Assembly: GCA_016871575.1 (NCBI GenBank)
Contig: VHCW01000044.1
Location: forward strand, 1 to 38,048
DNA length: 38,048 nucleotides
Direction: 5' to 3'
Origin: Verrucomicrobiota bacterium
GTDB taxonomy: Bacteria > Verrucomicrobiota > Verrucomicrobiia > Palsa-1439
Positions 25,689-34,577 of the stretch are shown in pieces (position 1 is the stretch's first letter; every line of letters starts with the position of its first letter). The notes under the pieces were generated by a model. That model was given only the letters and a program-made list of their open reading frames with translations. It ran no database searches and was not told the origin of the DNA. Both the position numbers and the translations under genes were made by a program.

Positions 25689-27105
25689 CCCAATGCATCT
25701 TGTCCATTGGAACATTAAGCACGTTTTCCAATGACAAGCCCAGAAAGCAGCCGGCTTTGTCGAGATTTGAGGGGCGCGGACTGCAAAACAGATGATTGCA
25801 CGATACCTGGGCTGTCGGGCAGCTTCTGAGTTGGAGTACCGGACAGGCGAATGCCTTTCGGTCCGGACCAGCCCACGCCAATGCGGGAAGTAATGAGCGC
25901 CAGAGTCGCATCTGTTCAAATTCGCGAAAGAACTCGTCCGGGTATTGATGAACGTTGTAGCCATATCTCTCGTTCACCGGCTTTCCTTCGTACTCGACGA
26001 GCCAAATCGGAAAATCGCGAAACGGTGTCCGGGCAAGATCCTCGTCTAACAATGATGCGGCTGCCGGCCACAGTATGTGCGATACGATCGATTCCTTTGA
26101 CTCAGCCCAACGGAGAACGTCGAGCGCGAGTCTGATCTCTGGAAAGACAGTAACTGCTTTGCCTTCTCCTTCCACGTCTTGTATCGCCGCCTTTATGCAT
26201 TCCCTTGGGCGCTCGTACCCAGCCAGATCGCAAAGCCGCGATTCAAGTTCATCAAGTTTGAGCCAGTCGCGTGCATCCTGAAAAGTAGGTAAGGACTCCT
26301 TAGGCATCTTCATCGCAGCATCGACCAACACCACCACGCGTTGTGCAAGCCACCGCCAATCATCTTGTTGCGACCTCAACGGAGGATTGAACGCTATCCA
26401 ATAAATGAAGGGCGCTAGAAAATCCCTGCCACTACCGGCGAGCATGTGATTGATGAATGTGTAATCGGGACTGCGTTTCGCGACGTATTCCTCGTAGAGA
26501 ACTGCCCGTATCTCAGCGGGGAGTGACGGGGCAGATATGAGGAGATGCTGATTCCATGTCGCCCAATTCTCCATGGCTACCATGCCCGACAACGGGAAAT
26601 GTGCGCTGGCGCTCGATACGAAGATCCCAGGATCCGGCAAAGCATCAACGCGTTCTCCCTTCGCCCATGCTCTACGTTGTGGTGACCCTGCAATTAGTTG
26701 GTTGGTTTCCTGAGCAATGCACCGGGCTGTCATTACCGCCTCATATTCATCGGGTGACCAAGATTTGATGTTCACATGGTCAACGAACGGCAACTCATAA
26801 TCGCCACGAGATAGGTTCTTCCGGAGGAGACGAGCCAATAGCAGGGTCTCTTGGGCGCGGGCCAGTTGATACTTTAGCCCGAAAATCGTGCCGCTGAACT
26901 GAAGGTAATGCGTAAGCTCATGTACAAAGTTTGAAAAAGCGCGGACGTTTTGCTGATTCAGCTTCAACCGAACGTCGGGCCAATGATCTACGTCGGGTGA
27001 ATACTTTGTCTTGATAGTAAACGTCGAAGGACTGAAGTAACCCAGTACCTCCGGGATGATCAAGGCGTCAGCTACTGAAGCCGTATCCGGGGGTTCTGGT
27101 TTCAT
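25684..27105 (-). CDS. HExxH-containing putative metallopeptidase
   Basis: 473 residues from ATG 27105 (a TTG at 27114 is possible). [11 protein letters not shown] has the HExxH zinc-peptidase motif (His62, Glu63, His66), followed by a long helix. A second metal ligand is not certain; the Glu of [10 protein letters not shown] is a candidate. No signal peptide or membrane segment. The middle is rich in Trp and aromatic residues. The final 35 or so residues run into the hsdR junction and may not be native. It begins 51 bases after the HEPN gene on the same strand, probably one transcript. Lower GC than the neighbours suggests transfer. Function unknown. Confidence 0.75.
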   Translation of the reverse strand: MKPEPPDTASVADALIIPEVLGYFSPSTFTIKTKYSPDVDHWPDVRLKLNQQNVRAFSNFVHELTHYLQFSGTIFGLKYQLARAQETLLLARLLRKNLSRGDYELPFVDHVNIKSWSPDEYEAVMTARCIAQETNQLIAGSPQRRAWAKGERVDALPDPGIFVSSASAHFPLSGMVAMENWATWNQHLLISAPSLPAEIRAVLYEEYVAKRSPDYTFINHMLAGSGRDFLAPFIYWIAFNPPLRSQQDDWRWLAQRVVVLVDAAMKMPKESLPTFQDARDWLKLDELESRLCDLAGYERPRECIKAAIQDVEGEGKAVTVFPEIRLALDVLRWAESKESIVSHILWPAAASLLDEDLARTPFRDFPIWLVEYEGKPVNERYGYNVHQYPDEFFREFEQMRLWRSLLPALAWAGPDRKAFACPVLQLRSCPTAQVSCNHLFCSPRPSNLDKAGCFLGLSLENVLNVPMDKMHWG

Positions 27106-27156
27106 GCATTTCAAGACTGCTTTTGGGCGAATCTGCCTCAGTCCCTTTTACCGGTG

Positions 27157-29100
27157 TCATGGTGGCGAGGGTTGGGCCGCTGGATTCGGGAGCGGCGAAG
27201 ATGAACCGGCAGCAGGTGTGGCGGGCCGGCTCTTTAACTGGGCGTCGATGCTCTGGACGAATAACTCAATTGCGGCGAACAATGCTTCGATTTCGGATAG
27301 TGAAAAGCGGTGAAGACTACCGGCCTTCGTCCTGCCATTGCGATGAACCAAGTCGTGGCGGATGGCGACTGCCCGGTGTACAGCAGCCGCGTCAGTCGGG
27401 AATTTCACGCCCAAGACGGTCTCGTACATGGCGCGCACCTTGGCCAAGTTGTGCCACACGATGTCAAACAGGTATTCGGTCACCTTCTGTTTGGTTGCCT
27501 TGTGCCAGCCGACAACTTCGGTCAGTGTGTATTTTCGCTCGGCAAAATCCGGTGTCGTCAGGATCAGGTGTTCGATCAACACGTCGTCCTTGATGACCGT
27601 CTGGTAGAAAGCGTCGGATAAGTAAGTCTCCATCACCGTGATGGCTGAGGAGTAGAGCATCCGGTAGAAGGGCTGCTTCAAGTGCAGGTATTCAGGGAAT
27701 TCGCGTTTCGCCAGAGCGCGGAGAGCACGCATGCTACTGGTGAATGTCTGAAGAAAGTTGGTGTTCGATCCGGCGGACTCAGCAAGCACGTCTTGAAGAC
27801 GGCGAACTCGGTTGTCCGCTTCGCAGAGCGGGCATCCGCTGCCCAAGACCGTTCGATTCTTGATCTGCGACTGCCATTCGTGAGCTGGGTTCGTCGGGCA
27901 CTGCCACCAGACCTTCCTGCCACTAGCCCGTTTCACCTTTTCGGCGGTCAGCGCGCCATTCTTCGACGGATGCCATTGCTTGGCTATGTCAGGGTGCTGA
28001 GTGGCTAAAGAATTTGCTGTTGTAACGCGGAAACCCGAACAGAATGGGCAGAGAGCCTTCGAGCGTTTGCTGGTTCGCGACATCACCGTCGCTTGCCACT
28101 CATGCGACGGGTCTTTGAGACATTGCCACCAGACGCGTTGAGCGCTGCCCGGAGTGACACTTGCCGGCTTCAACTCTCCATTCTTTGCGGAATGCCACTG
28201 CGCAGCGATCTTGGGGAAACGTTCTGCGAGAGACTTGCCGGGACCAGCGAACTTGCTCCGACGCGCACAGTAGGGACATCCCGTGTGCAGCTTGGCCCGG
28301 TTTCGAATCGCAGCTTTCCAAGCGTGTTCAGGATTGACCGGGCAAAGCCACCAAACCTGCCTTGTCGATCCCACGGACACATCCGAAGGTTTCAAGCCTG
28401 AGTTCTTCGTGGGATGCCATTGACCGGCCAATTTCCGTGAAAACACATCGAGCGTCGGCTGCGGGATGTTGCCCGCTGCTTTGACGCAGAACGGACAGCC
28501 GGATTTTGCCCGGATGCGGCCATCGATTCTTGCTTGCCATTCATGCGCTGGAACTTTTGCACATCGCCACCAGACGACTTCCCTCGACCCGGCAGAAATG
28601 TCATCGGCTGTTCTTCCGTCGTTCTTCGTGGGATGCCATTCACGCGCAATCTCCGGATAGGCTTTACTGAATGGATTCCGGGTTCTGTTGCATTGACGGC
28701 AACCCGACATGTAGCGAACACGGGTATGGATTGAACCATTCCACACGTGCTTCGGGTTCTTGCGGCACTGCCACCAAATACGTTTGTTACTTTGCGGCCC
28801 GAGCGTCCATGGATCGAGTGAGCCGTTGCGCGTTGGATGCCAATCTGCGGCAATTGTTGGGAAAAGTGCCGCAAAGGATTCCTCACGCAGCACTTTGAGG
28901 TGAGAGCAATACGGGCAGCCGTTCTTATCTATTGCCCGTCTTCGGACGTCCGCTTGCCATTCGTGTTTCGGATTCTTTTTGCACAGCCACCAAACCTTTG
29001 TCTTGGTCTTCGTCCGTAATTCGTCGAAGCTGACGCCTTCGTTCCGCGATGGATGCCACTCTTGTCGCAATTCGGGATGAGTATCTTTGACGAGGCTCAT
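27157..29100 (-). CDS. Six zinc-ribbon repeats fused to a HEPN-like RNase domain
   Basis: 647 residues from ATG 29100, which overlaps the hsdM remnant stop (ATGA). Residues 5-430 are six repeats of about 65-75 residues, each with a WHPTKN-like start, WWxC, HxW and CPYC-type knuckle (Cys40/Cys62-Cys65; 112/134-137; 180/202-205; 253/275-278; 327/351-354; 401/423-426). They match the zinc-ribbon family usually listed as DUF4379. Residues 450-625 form a helical domain ending in [11 protein letters not shown], with R581-x4-H586, the catalytic motif of HEPN ribonucleases. The tail is Pro/Ser/Ala-rich. Zinc-ribbon arrays of this kind are known with nuclease partners; a HEPN partner is unusual. Placement between hsdM and hsdR suggests an anti-phage RNase. 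Codon track before 29100 belongs to hsdM. Confidence 0.85.
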   Translation of the reverse strand: MSLVKDTHPELRQEWHPSRNEGVSFDELRTKTKTKVWWLCKKNPKHEWQADVRRRAIDKNGCPYCSHLKVLREESFAALFPTIAADWHPTRNGSLDPWTLGPQSNKRIWWQCRKNPKHVWNGSIHTRVRYMSGCRQCNRTRNPFSKAYPEIAREWHPTKNDGRTADDISAGSREVVWWRCAKVPAHEWQARIDGRIRAKSGCPFCVKAAGNIPQPTLDVFSRKLAGQWHPTKNSGLKPSDVSVGSTRQVWWLCPVNPEHAWKAAIRNRAKLHTGCPYCARRSKFAGPGKSLAERFPKIAAQWHSAKNGELKPASVTPGSAQRVWWQCLKDPSHEWQATVMSRTSKRSKALCPFCSGFRVTTANSLATQHPDIAKQWHPSKNGALTAEKVKRASGRKVWWQCPTNPAHEWQSQIKNRTVLGSGCPLCEADNRVRRLQDVLAESAGSNTNFLQTFTSSMRALRALAKREFPEYLHLKQPFYRMLYSSAITVMETYLSDAFYQTVIKDDVLIEHLILTTPDFAERKYTLTEVVGWHKATKQKVTEYLFDIVWHNLAKVRAMYETVLGVKFPTDAAAVHRAVAIRHDLVHRNGRTKAGSLHRFSLSEIEALFAAIELFVQSIDAQLKSRPATPAAGSSSPLPNPAAQPSPP

Positions 29101-29327
29101 GAGGATACGGAGACTTGCGCCGAGTAGAAAAGTTGGCCGGGGAGCGCGACCATGCAGTCCACGAGGTCGGCTTCGATGATGGCTTTGCGAATCTCGCCTT
29201 CGCCGCCGGTGTTGGAGGACATCGAGCCGTTGGCGAGGACGAAGCCCGCCATGCCGGTCGGGGCGAGATGATGGATGAAGTGTTGCACCCACGCAAAGTT
29301 GGCGTTGCCGGCGGGCGGGACGCCGTA

Positions 29328-29387
29328 TTGCTTCGCTGCGCTCACCCTTCGGGCACGCCTGCGGCGTGGCGTCTCGCTGGTGCTCGG
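29328..29387 (-). repeat. 60-bp repeat-derived insertion in hsdM
   Basis: The family sequence [16 protein letters not shown] is split here by exactly 20 codons ([20 protein letters not shown]). The plus-strand GGCGTGGCGTCTCGC...CTCGGCTT resembles the 81-bp repeat at 21263 (GTGTGGCGTCTC...CTCGGCT). The frame is kept. Confidence 0.65.
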
Positions 29388-29857
29388 CTTCCAGCGGACA
29401 TCGTCGCGCACCTTGTCGCCGCCCCAGTCGCTCATGTTGAACGGCGGGTTGGCGAGAATCCAATCGGCCTTGAGGGACTTGTGCAGGTCGCGCAGGAAAC
29501 TGTCGGCGTTTGCTGCCCATGACCCCTCAGCCTGTTCCAGTTCTCGCTCTGCACGAACATGCCGCCCGTGCCGCAGCAGGGATCGAACACGCGGCCTTTG
29601 AACGGCGCGAGTACCGCGACGAGCAGTTGGACGACGCATTGCGGTGTCCAGAACTGGCCGCCCTTGCGGCCTTCCGCGGCGGCGAATTCGCGGAGGAAAG
29701 CCGAGCGTCGTTTGCGAGACATCGAGTGTCGTTTACGAGAATCCATATAGACCTGCCCCAACACATCCTTGCTGCGGTTGGCCTTGTCGCCGAGGCCGAT
29801 GGTGGAGATGAGGTCAACCAGTTCGCCAAGCCGCTGTTTGTCGAGACCCTGCCGGGC

Positions 29858-29915
29858 GAAGCCGAGTCGGACGAGACGCCGCTGTCGTGTGCGGCAATCG
29901 ATGCGTTTGCGGCCT
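29858..29915 (-). repeat. Second repeat-derived insertion in hsdM
   Basis: Extra residues [20 protein letters not shown] lie between VLK and [10 protein letters not shown], where family members have about 7. The plus strand reads GCCGAGTCGGACGAGACGCC, close to GCCGAGTTCGACGAGACGC at 21545 and to the 81-bp repeat. Boundaries are approximate. A third insertion near 29698-29747 has a 21-bp tandem duplication (CTCGTAAACGACACTCGATG, then CTCGCAAACGACGCTCGGCT). Confidence 0.55.
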
Positions 29916-30423
29916 TGCTTGAGCACCGGGTTGTCGCGCTCGATGGCGATCATCGCGTCATCAATGAACTTGCCGATGGTCGGTTGTTTCGCCTTGGCCT
30001 TGAGAAACGACCAGCGCGCCTCGACCGGCACCCAGAAACAGTTCACGGCGAGATATTCGTCGCGATCTTCCGGATTGGCGTCCTTCTCGGCGGCGAGTTT
30101 GGCGTGCTGTTCCTCGAACGCGTCGGAGATGTATTTCAGGAACATCAGCCCAAGCACGACGTGCTTGTACTCCGCCGCGTCCATATTGTTCCGCATCTTG
30201 TCCGCAGCAGCCCAAAGCGTCGCCTCAAACCCAAGATTTGCGCCACCGTTTTTAGCTGTTGATTGTCGCGGCATGTGCCATGTCCCTTGTTGGCGGAGTT
30301 ATACCGCAGGGGGAGGGGACTTGGGCAACCTTTTTTTGTGCTCTTTGCGTCTTCGCGTCTTCGCTGTTCATCCCATCTGTCTCCTTCGTGTCTTCGTGGT
30401 GAATCTTTTTCTTCCGTGTCTTC

Positions 30424-30471
30424 TGTGTCTTCCGTGGTTTCCACCTTCGCTGAAGCTATGGCGGACAAGTC
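30424..30471 (-). repeat. CACGAAG-type dispersed repeat, reversed copy
   Basis: Reverse complement of the CTTGTCCGCCATAGCTTTAG...GGCGGAACCACG unit seen four times between 21470 and 23500; flanked by TCTTCGTGGTGAA strings (30330-30420). Nothing else is visible between hsdM and 30562. Confidence 0.8.
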
Positions 30472-30561
30472 CTCTTCCGCGCATCCGTACATGTTCTTGC
30501 CCTCAAATCTTCTTGCCGTCATGCCTCCGTCGTTAAGGCCAAACAGTCGCTCACTTCGGAC

Positions 30562-30774
30562 TTGAATTCCGGGGGCGGGAAGGGCGATACCGGTGACAAA
30601 GGCGACCCCGTCGAAGTGTCCGAGCAACAACTCAACGACGCCATCGCCGGCACGGCGAACAATCCCGGCGCTGTTGATACGCTGGACATCAGCGTGAGCG
30701 ATCCGCCTACGCAATCAGAAGTGCAAGACATCCTGAACAAGCTCAATGAACTGATCAACGCGTTGAAGCGGTAG
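30562..30774 (+). CDS. Small collagen-like ORF or gene remnant, 70 aa
   Basis: TTG 30562 opens a 70-residue frame: NSGGGKGDTGDKGDPVEV with collagen-type Gly-x-y steps, then an acidic stretch and a heptad-like helix (VQDILNKLNELINALKR). Composition and codon use look coding, but there is no ATG or Shine-Dalgarno and the frame stays open upstream to about 30440. It could be the 3' remnant of a larger fibre-like protein. Function unknown. Confidence 0.4.
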   Translation: MNSGGGKGDTGDKGDPVEVSEQQLNDAIAGTANNPGAVDTLDISVSDPPTQSEVQDILNKLNELINALKR

Positions 30775-30912
30775 TCGTCGGCAAAGTGCTCCTCACGCTC
30801 CGCGTAAGGTTCATGCCCGCCAACATCACGCGGAGCGTGATGAATACCTTCACTTGGTTCGGCGCCAATCCCGTGCGGGGTCGGGATCCCCTCGCACAAC
30901 TCGGGTAGGCGA

Positions 30913-31011
30913 TTAGGTGCTGCTCCCGGAAAGAATCGTGACCTCGGTGACTTCCACGAGATCGTCGCGCTTTTCCAGTGTCGGCTCGGCGTATGTTTTC
31001 TTGGTGTCCAT
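30913..31011 (-). CDS. Candidate RiPP precursor 1 with lasso-type leader, 32 aa
   Basis: Translated by hand from ATG 31011: MDTKKTYAEPTLEKRDDLVE followed by VTE and VTILSGSST, stop TAA at 30913. The leader has KKTYxxPxL plus a Thr near the expected -2 position, the pattern bound by the recognition element (RRE) in lasso-peptide synthesis. The C-terminal nine residues lack the Asp/Glu a classical lasso ring needs. The first 23 residues equal those of the second peptide. No maturation enzymes are in the window. It could also be a stand-alone leader-like peptide of unknown use. Confidence 0.65.
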   Translation of the reverse strand: MDTKKTYAEPTLEKRDDLVEVTEVTILSGSST

Positions 31012-31125
31012 GCCGAGAGAATAGCAAGAGAACGGATTGCAGTGCAATCACAATACCACGGATTGCAGGCCGCGTGCCCCCACGCGGCGTTGGACAGATC
31101 CGCCACGTCGGGTGACGCGGCCTAC
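30944..31125. repeat. 182-bp tandem duplication, unit 1
   Basis: Matches 31187-31368 at a fixed 243-base offset with no gaps and about five mismatches. It covers the shared leader codons, the upstream region and a REP-like palindrome (GCAGGCCGCGTG...GACGCGGCCTAC). It ends precisely at the leader/core border of the peptide. Confidence 0.95.
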
Positions 31126-31149
31126 TGTGCGCGGAATATCTTTCGCGGG

Positions 31150-31254
31150 TTACTTGGGCTTGAGGCCGGAGATCGGCGCTCCCATTTCGGTGACTTCCAC
31201 GAGATCGTCGCGCTTTTCCAGTGTCGGCTCGGCGTATGTTTTCTTGGTGTCCAT
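31150..31254 (-). CDS. Candidate RiPP precursor 2 with lasso-type leader, 34 aa
   Basis: ATG 31254 to TAA at 31150. The leader is identical to peptide 1 through VTE, then a different tail, MGAPISGLKPK. Again the tail has no acidic residue at positions 7-9. Its gene lies upstream of peptide 1 on the same strand, 138 bases away, within a 182-bp tandem duplication. No Shine-Dalgarno is evident (CTCTCGGC precedes both starts). Confidence 0.65.
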   Translation of the reverse strand: MDTKKTYAEPTLEKRDDLVEVTEMGAPISGLKPK

Positions 31255-31368
31255 GCCGAGAGAATAGCAAGGAGACGGATTGCAGTGCAATCATAATACC
31301 ACGGATTGCAGGCCGCGTGCCCCCACGCGGCGTTGGACAGATCCGCCGCGTCGGGTGACGCGGCCTAC
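31187..31368. repeat. 182-bp tandem duplication, unit 2
   Basis: Second unit; see unit 1. The palindrome at its end is followed by AACAC, restoring the GTTGTAGGCCGC end typical of the REP-like family. Confidence 0.95.
31278..31298 (-). promoter_or_regulatory. Palindrome and -10-like box upstream of peptide 2
   Basis: GATTGCA-G-TGCAATC (31278-31292) is a perfect 15-bp palindrome beginning 24 bases before the start codon, next to TATTAT (31298-31293, minus). Unit 1 has the same palindrome at 31035-31049 with TATTGT. It may be an operator at the transcription start; no clear -35 is seen. Confidence 0.35.
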
Positions 31369-31423
31369 AACACTCTGAAGCGGGTGTCGGGTTGTCGGAC
31401 GAGGGGCAGGACACGTTCGGCGC

Positions 31424-31469
31424 GCGCTTTTTCATGATCAGGAGGCAGATTGCACACCTGCCGCACATT
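31424..31469. repeat. Decayed copy of the large palindromic element
   Basis: The right arm (31444-31469, GCAGATTGCACACCTGCCGC...) matches the arms at 2488 and 12192 with a few changes; the loop TTTTTCATGATCAGGAG also matches, but the left arm is degraded. Confidence 0.5.
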
Positions 31470-31554
31470 GCTTGCAGGCGTTTTTATGATTTCTGGAAAA
31501 AGTGGGGAAGGGGACTACACAAATGAGGGAAAGACTGCTACAGTGCGCCGCCTT

Positions 31555-33351
<1,797 letters not shown>

Positions 33352-33358
33352 GGGACAG

Positions 33359-34417
33359 ATGACAATCATTGCTTGGTGGAAACGATACCAATCACGGAAA
33401 CAGGCGCGCGAACTGGTCAAGAACACGCGGAAACTGTTGCGCATGCATCGCGACATCATCGATGCCAAACAGTTGAAGTACTTGAAAGATGTTTGCGATG
33501 ACTTGAAACGGAGAGCCATCGGCGAAGATCGCCCACACTTGATCGTGGAACTGTCGGAGGAGTTGGAGAAGGGACTCGCGAAGACTTTCCCACACGCGCC
33601 CGGAGCGTCGTTGCGCGAGAACGTCGAAGTCTTTCTCGTCGCCGCCATCGTGGCCATGGCGATTCGCAGCTTCTTCATTCAACCATTCAAAATCCCAACG
33701 GGATCCATGCAGCCAACGCTCTATGGCCTGCACGAAGCGCAAGAAGATGGCCGCGGGGCATCCTTGCCGAAACGGATTTTTGACTGCATGGCTTACGGCA
33801 AGTGGCCAACCAATGCCGAATCACGCATGCCGAACTCGCTGTTGAACTTTATTAGCTGGATTGGCATCGGGAAATGGCCCTTTGGCGCGGCCTACACGTT
33901 GCGCGGCGACCATATCTTCGTGGACCGCTTTACGTATCACTTCCGCAAGCCCCAACGCGGCGAAATAATCGTATTCGAGACGAACGATATTTACACGGAC
34001 CTCATCAGCAAGTTCCGCTTCAGCGAGTACGAACGCGAACAACTCAAGGAGAAGGTCTGGAATAAATTCTACATCAAACGGCTGGTGGGTATTGGCGGCG
34101 ACCGCGTTCAGATCGAGCCGCCACACCTGATCCTCAACGGCAAGATCGCAGATGATCACATCGGATTTCGACGAATGCACTCAGGGCGGGATGGCTATCA
34201 GGGTTATGTGACCACCGGCCCATTGCCTCCGCCGTGCTTTTTGGGAACGCCTGCGGACGTGTTCGAAGTACCCAACAACTATTACTTCGTGTTAGGCGAC
34301 AACAGCCGGAGCAGCTTTGACGGGCGATTTTGGGGCGGCTTTCCCAGACAGGCACTAATTGGACGAGCCGTATTAGTGTATTGGCCTTTCACAAGGCGTT
34401 TCGGGTTCATTCAGTAA
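33359..34417 (+). CDS. lepB: Signal peptidase I
   Basis: Membrane serine protease that removes Sec/Tat signal peptides. 352 residues with a long charged N-terminal part (1-88), one membrane helix (about 88-105), catalytic Ser in PTGSMQPTL, catalytic Lys in YIKRLVGIGGD and box E LGDNSRSSFDGRFWG. A large insert lies between the Ser and Lys boxes. It could process the secreted GspD and GspC-like proteins of this window. GGGGACAG precedes the ATG. Confidence 0.95.
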   Translation: MTIIAWWKRYQSRKQARELVKNTRKLLRMHRDIIDAKQLKYLKDVCDDLKRRAIGEDRPHLIVELSEELEKGLAKTFPHAPGASLRENVEVFLVAAIVAMAIRSFFIQPFKIPTGSMQPTLYGLHEAQEDGRGASLPKRIFDCMAYGKWPTNAESRMPNSLLNFISWIGIGKWPFGAAYTLRGDHIFVDRFTYHFRKPQRGEIIVFETNDIYTDLISKFRFSEYEREQLKEKVWNKFYIKRLVGIGGDRVQIEPPHLILNGKIADDHIGFRRMHSGRDGYQGYVTTGPLPPPCFLGTPADVFEVPNNYYFVLGDNSRSSFDGRFWGGFPRQALIGRAVLVYWPFTRRFGFIQ

Positions 34418-34577
34418 AGTGGGGAGCACCTCCGCCGCGTTTCCACCTGGATCATCCAGATCGCACCTTATTGCAATAAAAGCGCATCAGAACTAGTGTC
34501 GCACAAGATGCGTTATGTCCTATCGCGTTCGTTAATCGTAGTGGAATTGTTTGGAATTTGCGGTCGCTGATGGTCTT

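Larger units (their letters stand above)
29097..30274 (-). pseudogene. hsdM: Type I methyltransferase subunit HsdM, disrupted
   Basis: The N-terminal domain ([25 protein letters not shown]) and SAM motif [14 protein letters not shown] are read in one frame down to about 29520. The catalytic NPPF motif ([13 protein letters not shown]) and [27 protein letters not shown] follow in another frame to 29097. Between the two a stretch of roughly 40 residues is missing. The C-terminal third after GQLFYSAQ is absent, replaced by the zinc-ribbon/HEPN gene. Three short in-frame insertions relative to family consensus lie near 29328-29387, 29698-29747 and 29858-29915. No hsdS is seen. Methylation activity is very unlikely. 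Confidence 0.9.

Noticed and set aside
23714-25734. Long plus-strand ORFs across the hsdR region (up to 377 codons)
   Set aside because: They mirror the HsdR frame on the other strand in GC-rich DNA; the helicase motifs prove the minus strand.
27147-27160. ATG at 27160 overlapping the HEPN stop as start of the HExxH gene
   Set aside because: It is in a different frame and stops within about 25 codons; the HExxH frame is closed by TAA at 27148-27150 and starts at 27105.
29101-29520. N-terminal extension of the zinc-ribbon/HEPN protein to 787 residues
   Set aside because: The extra stretch is Arg-rich and is read out of frame from hsdM, whose own frame here encodes recognisable HsdM motifs.
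30913-31254. Calling the mini-peptides classical lasso peptides
   Set aside because: Leader motif fits, but neither tail has Asp or Glu at ring position 7-9 and no maturation genes are in the window; kept only as RiPP candidates.
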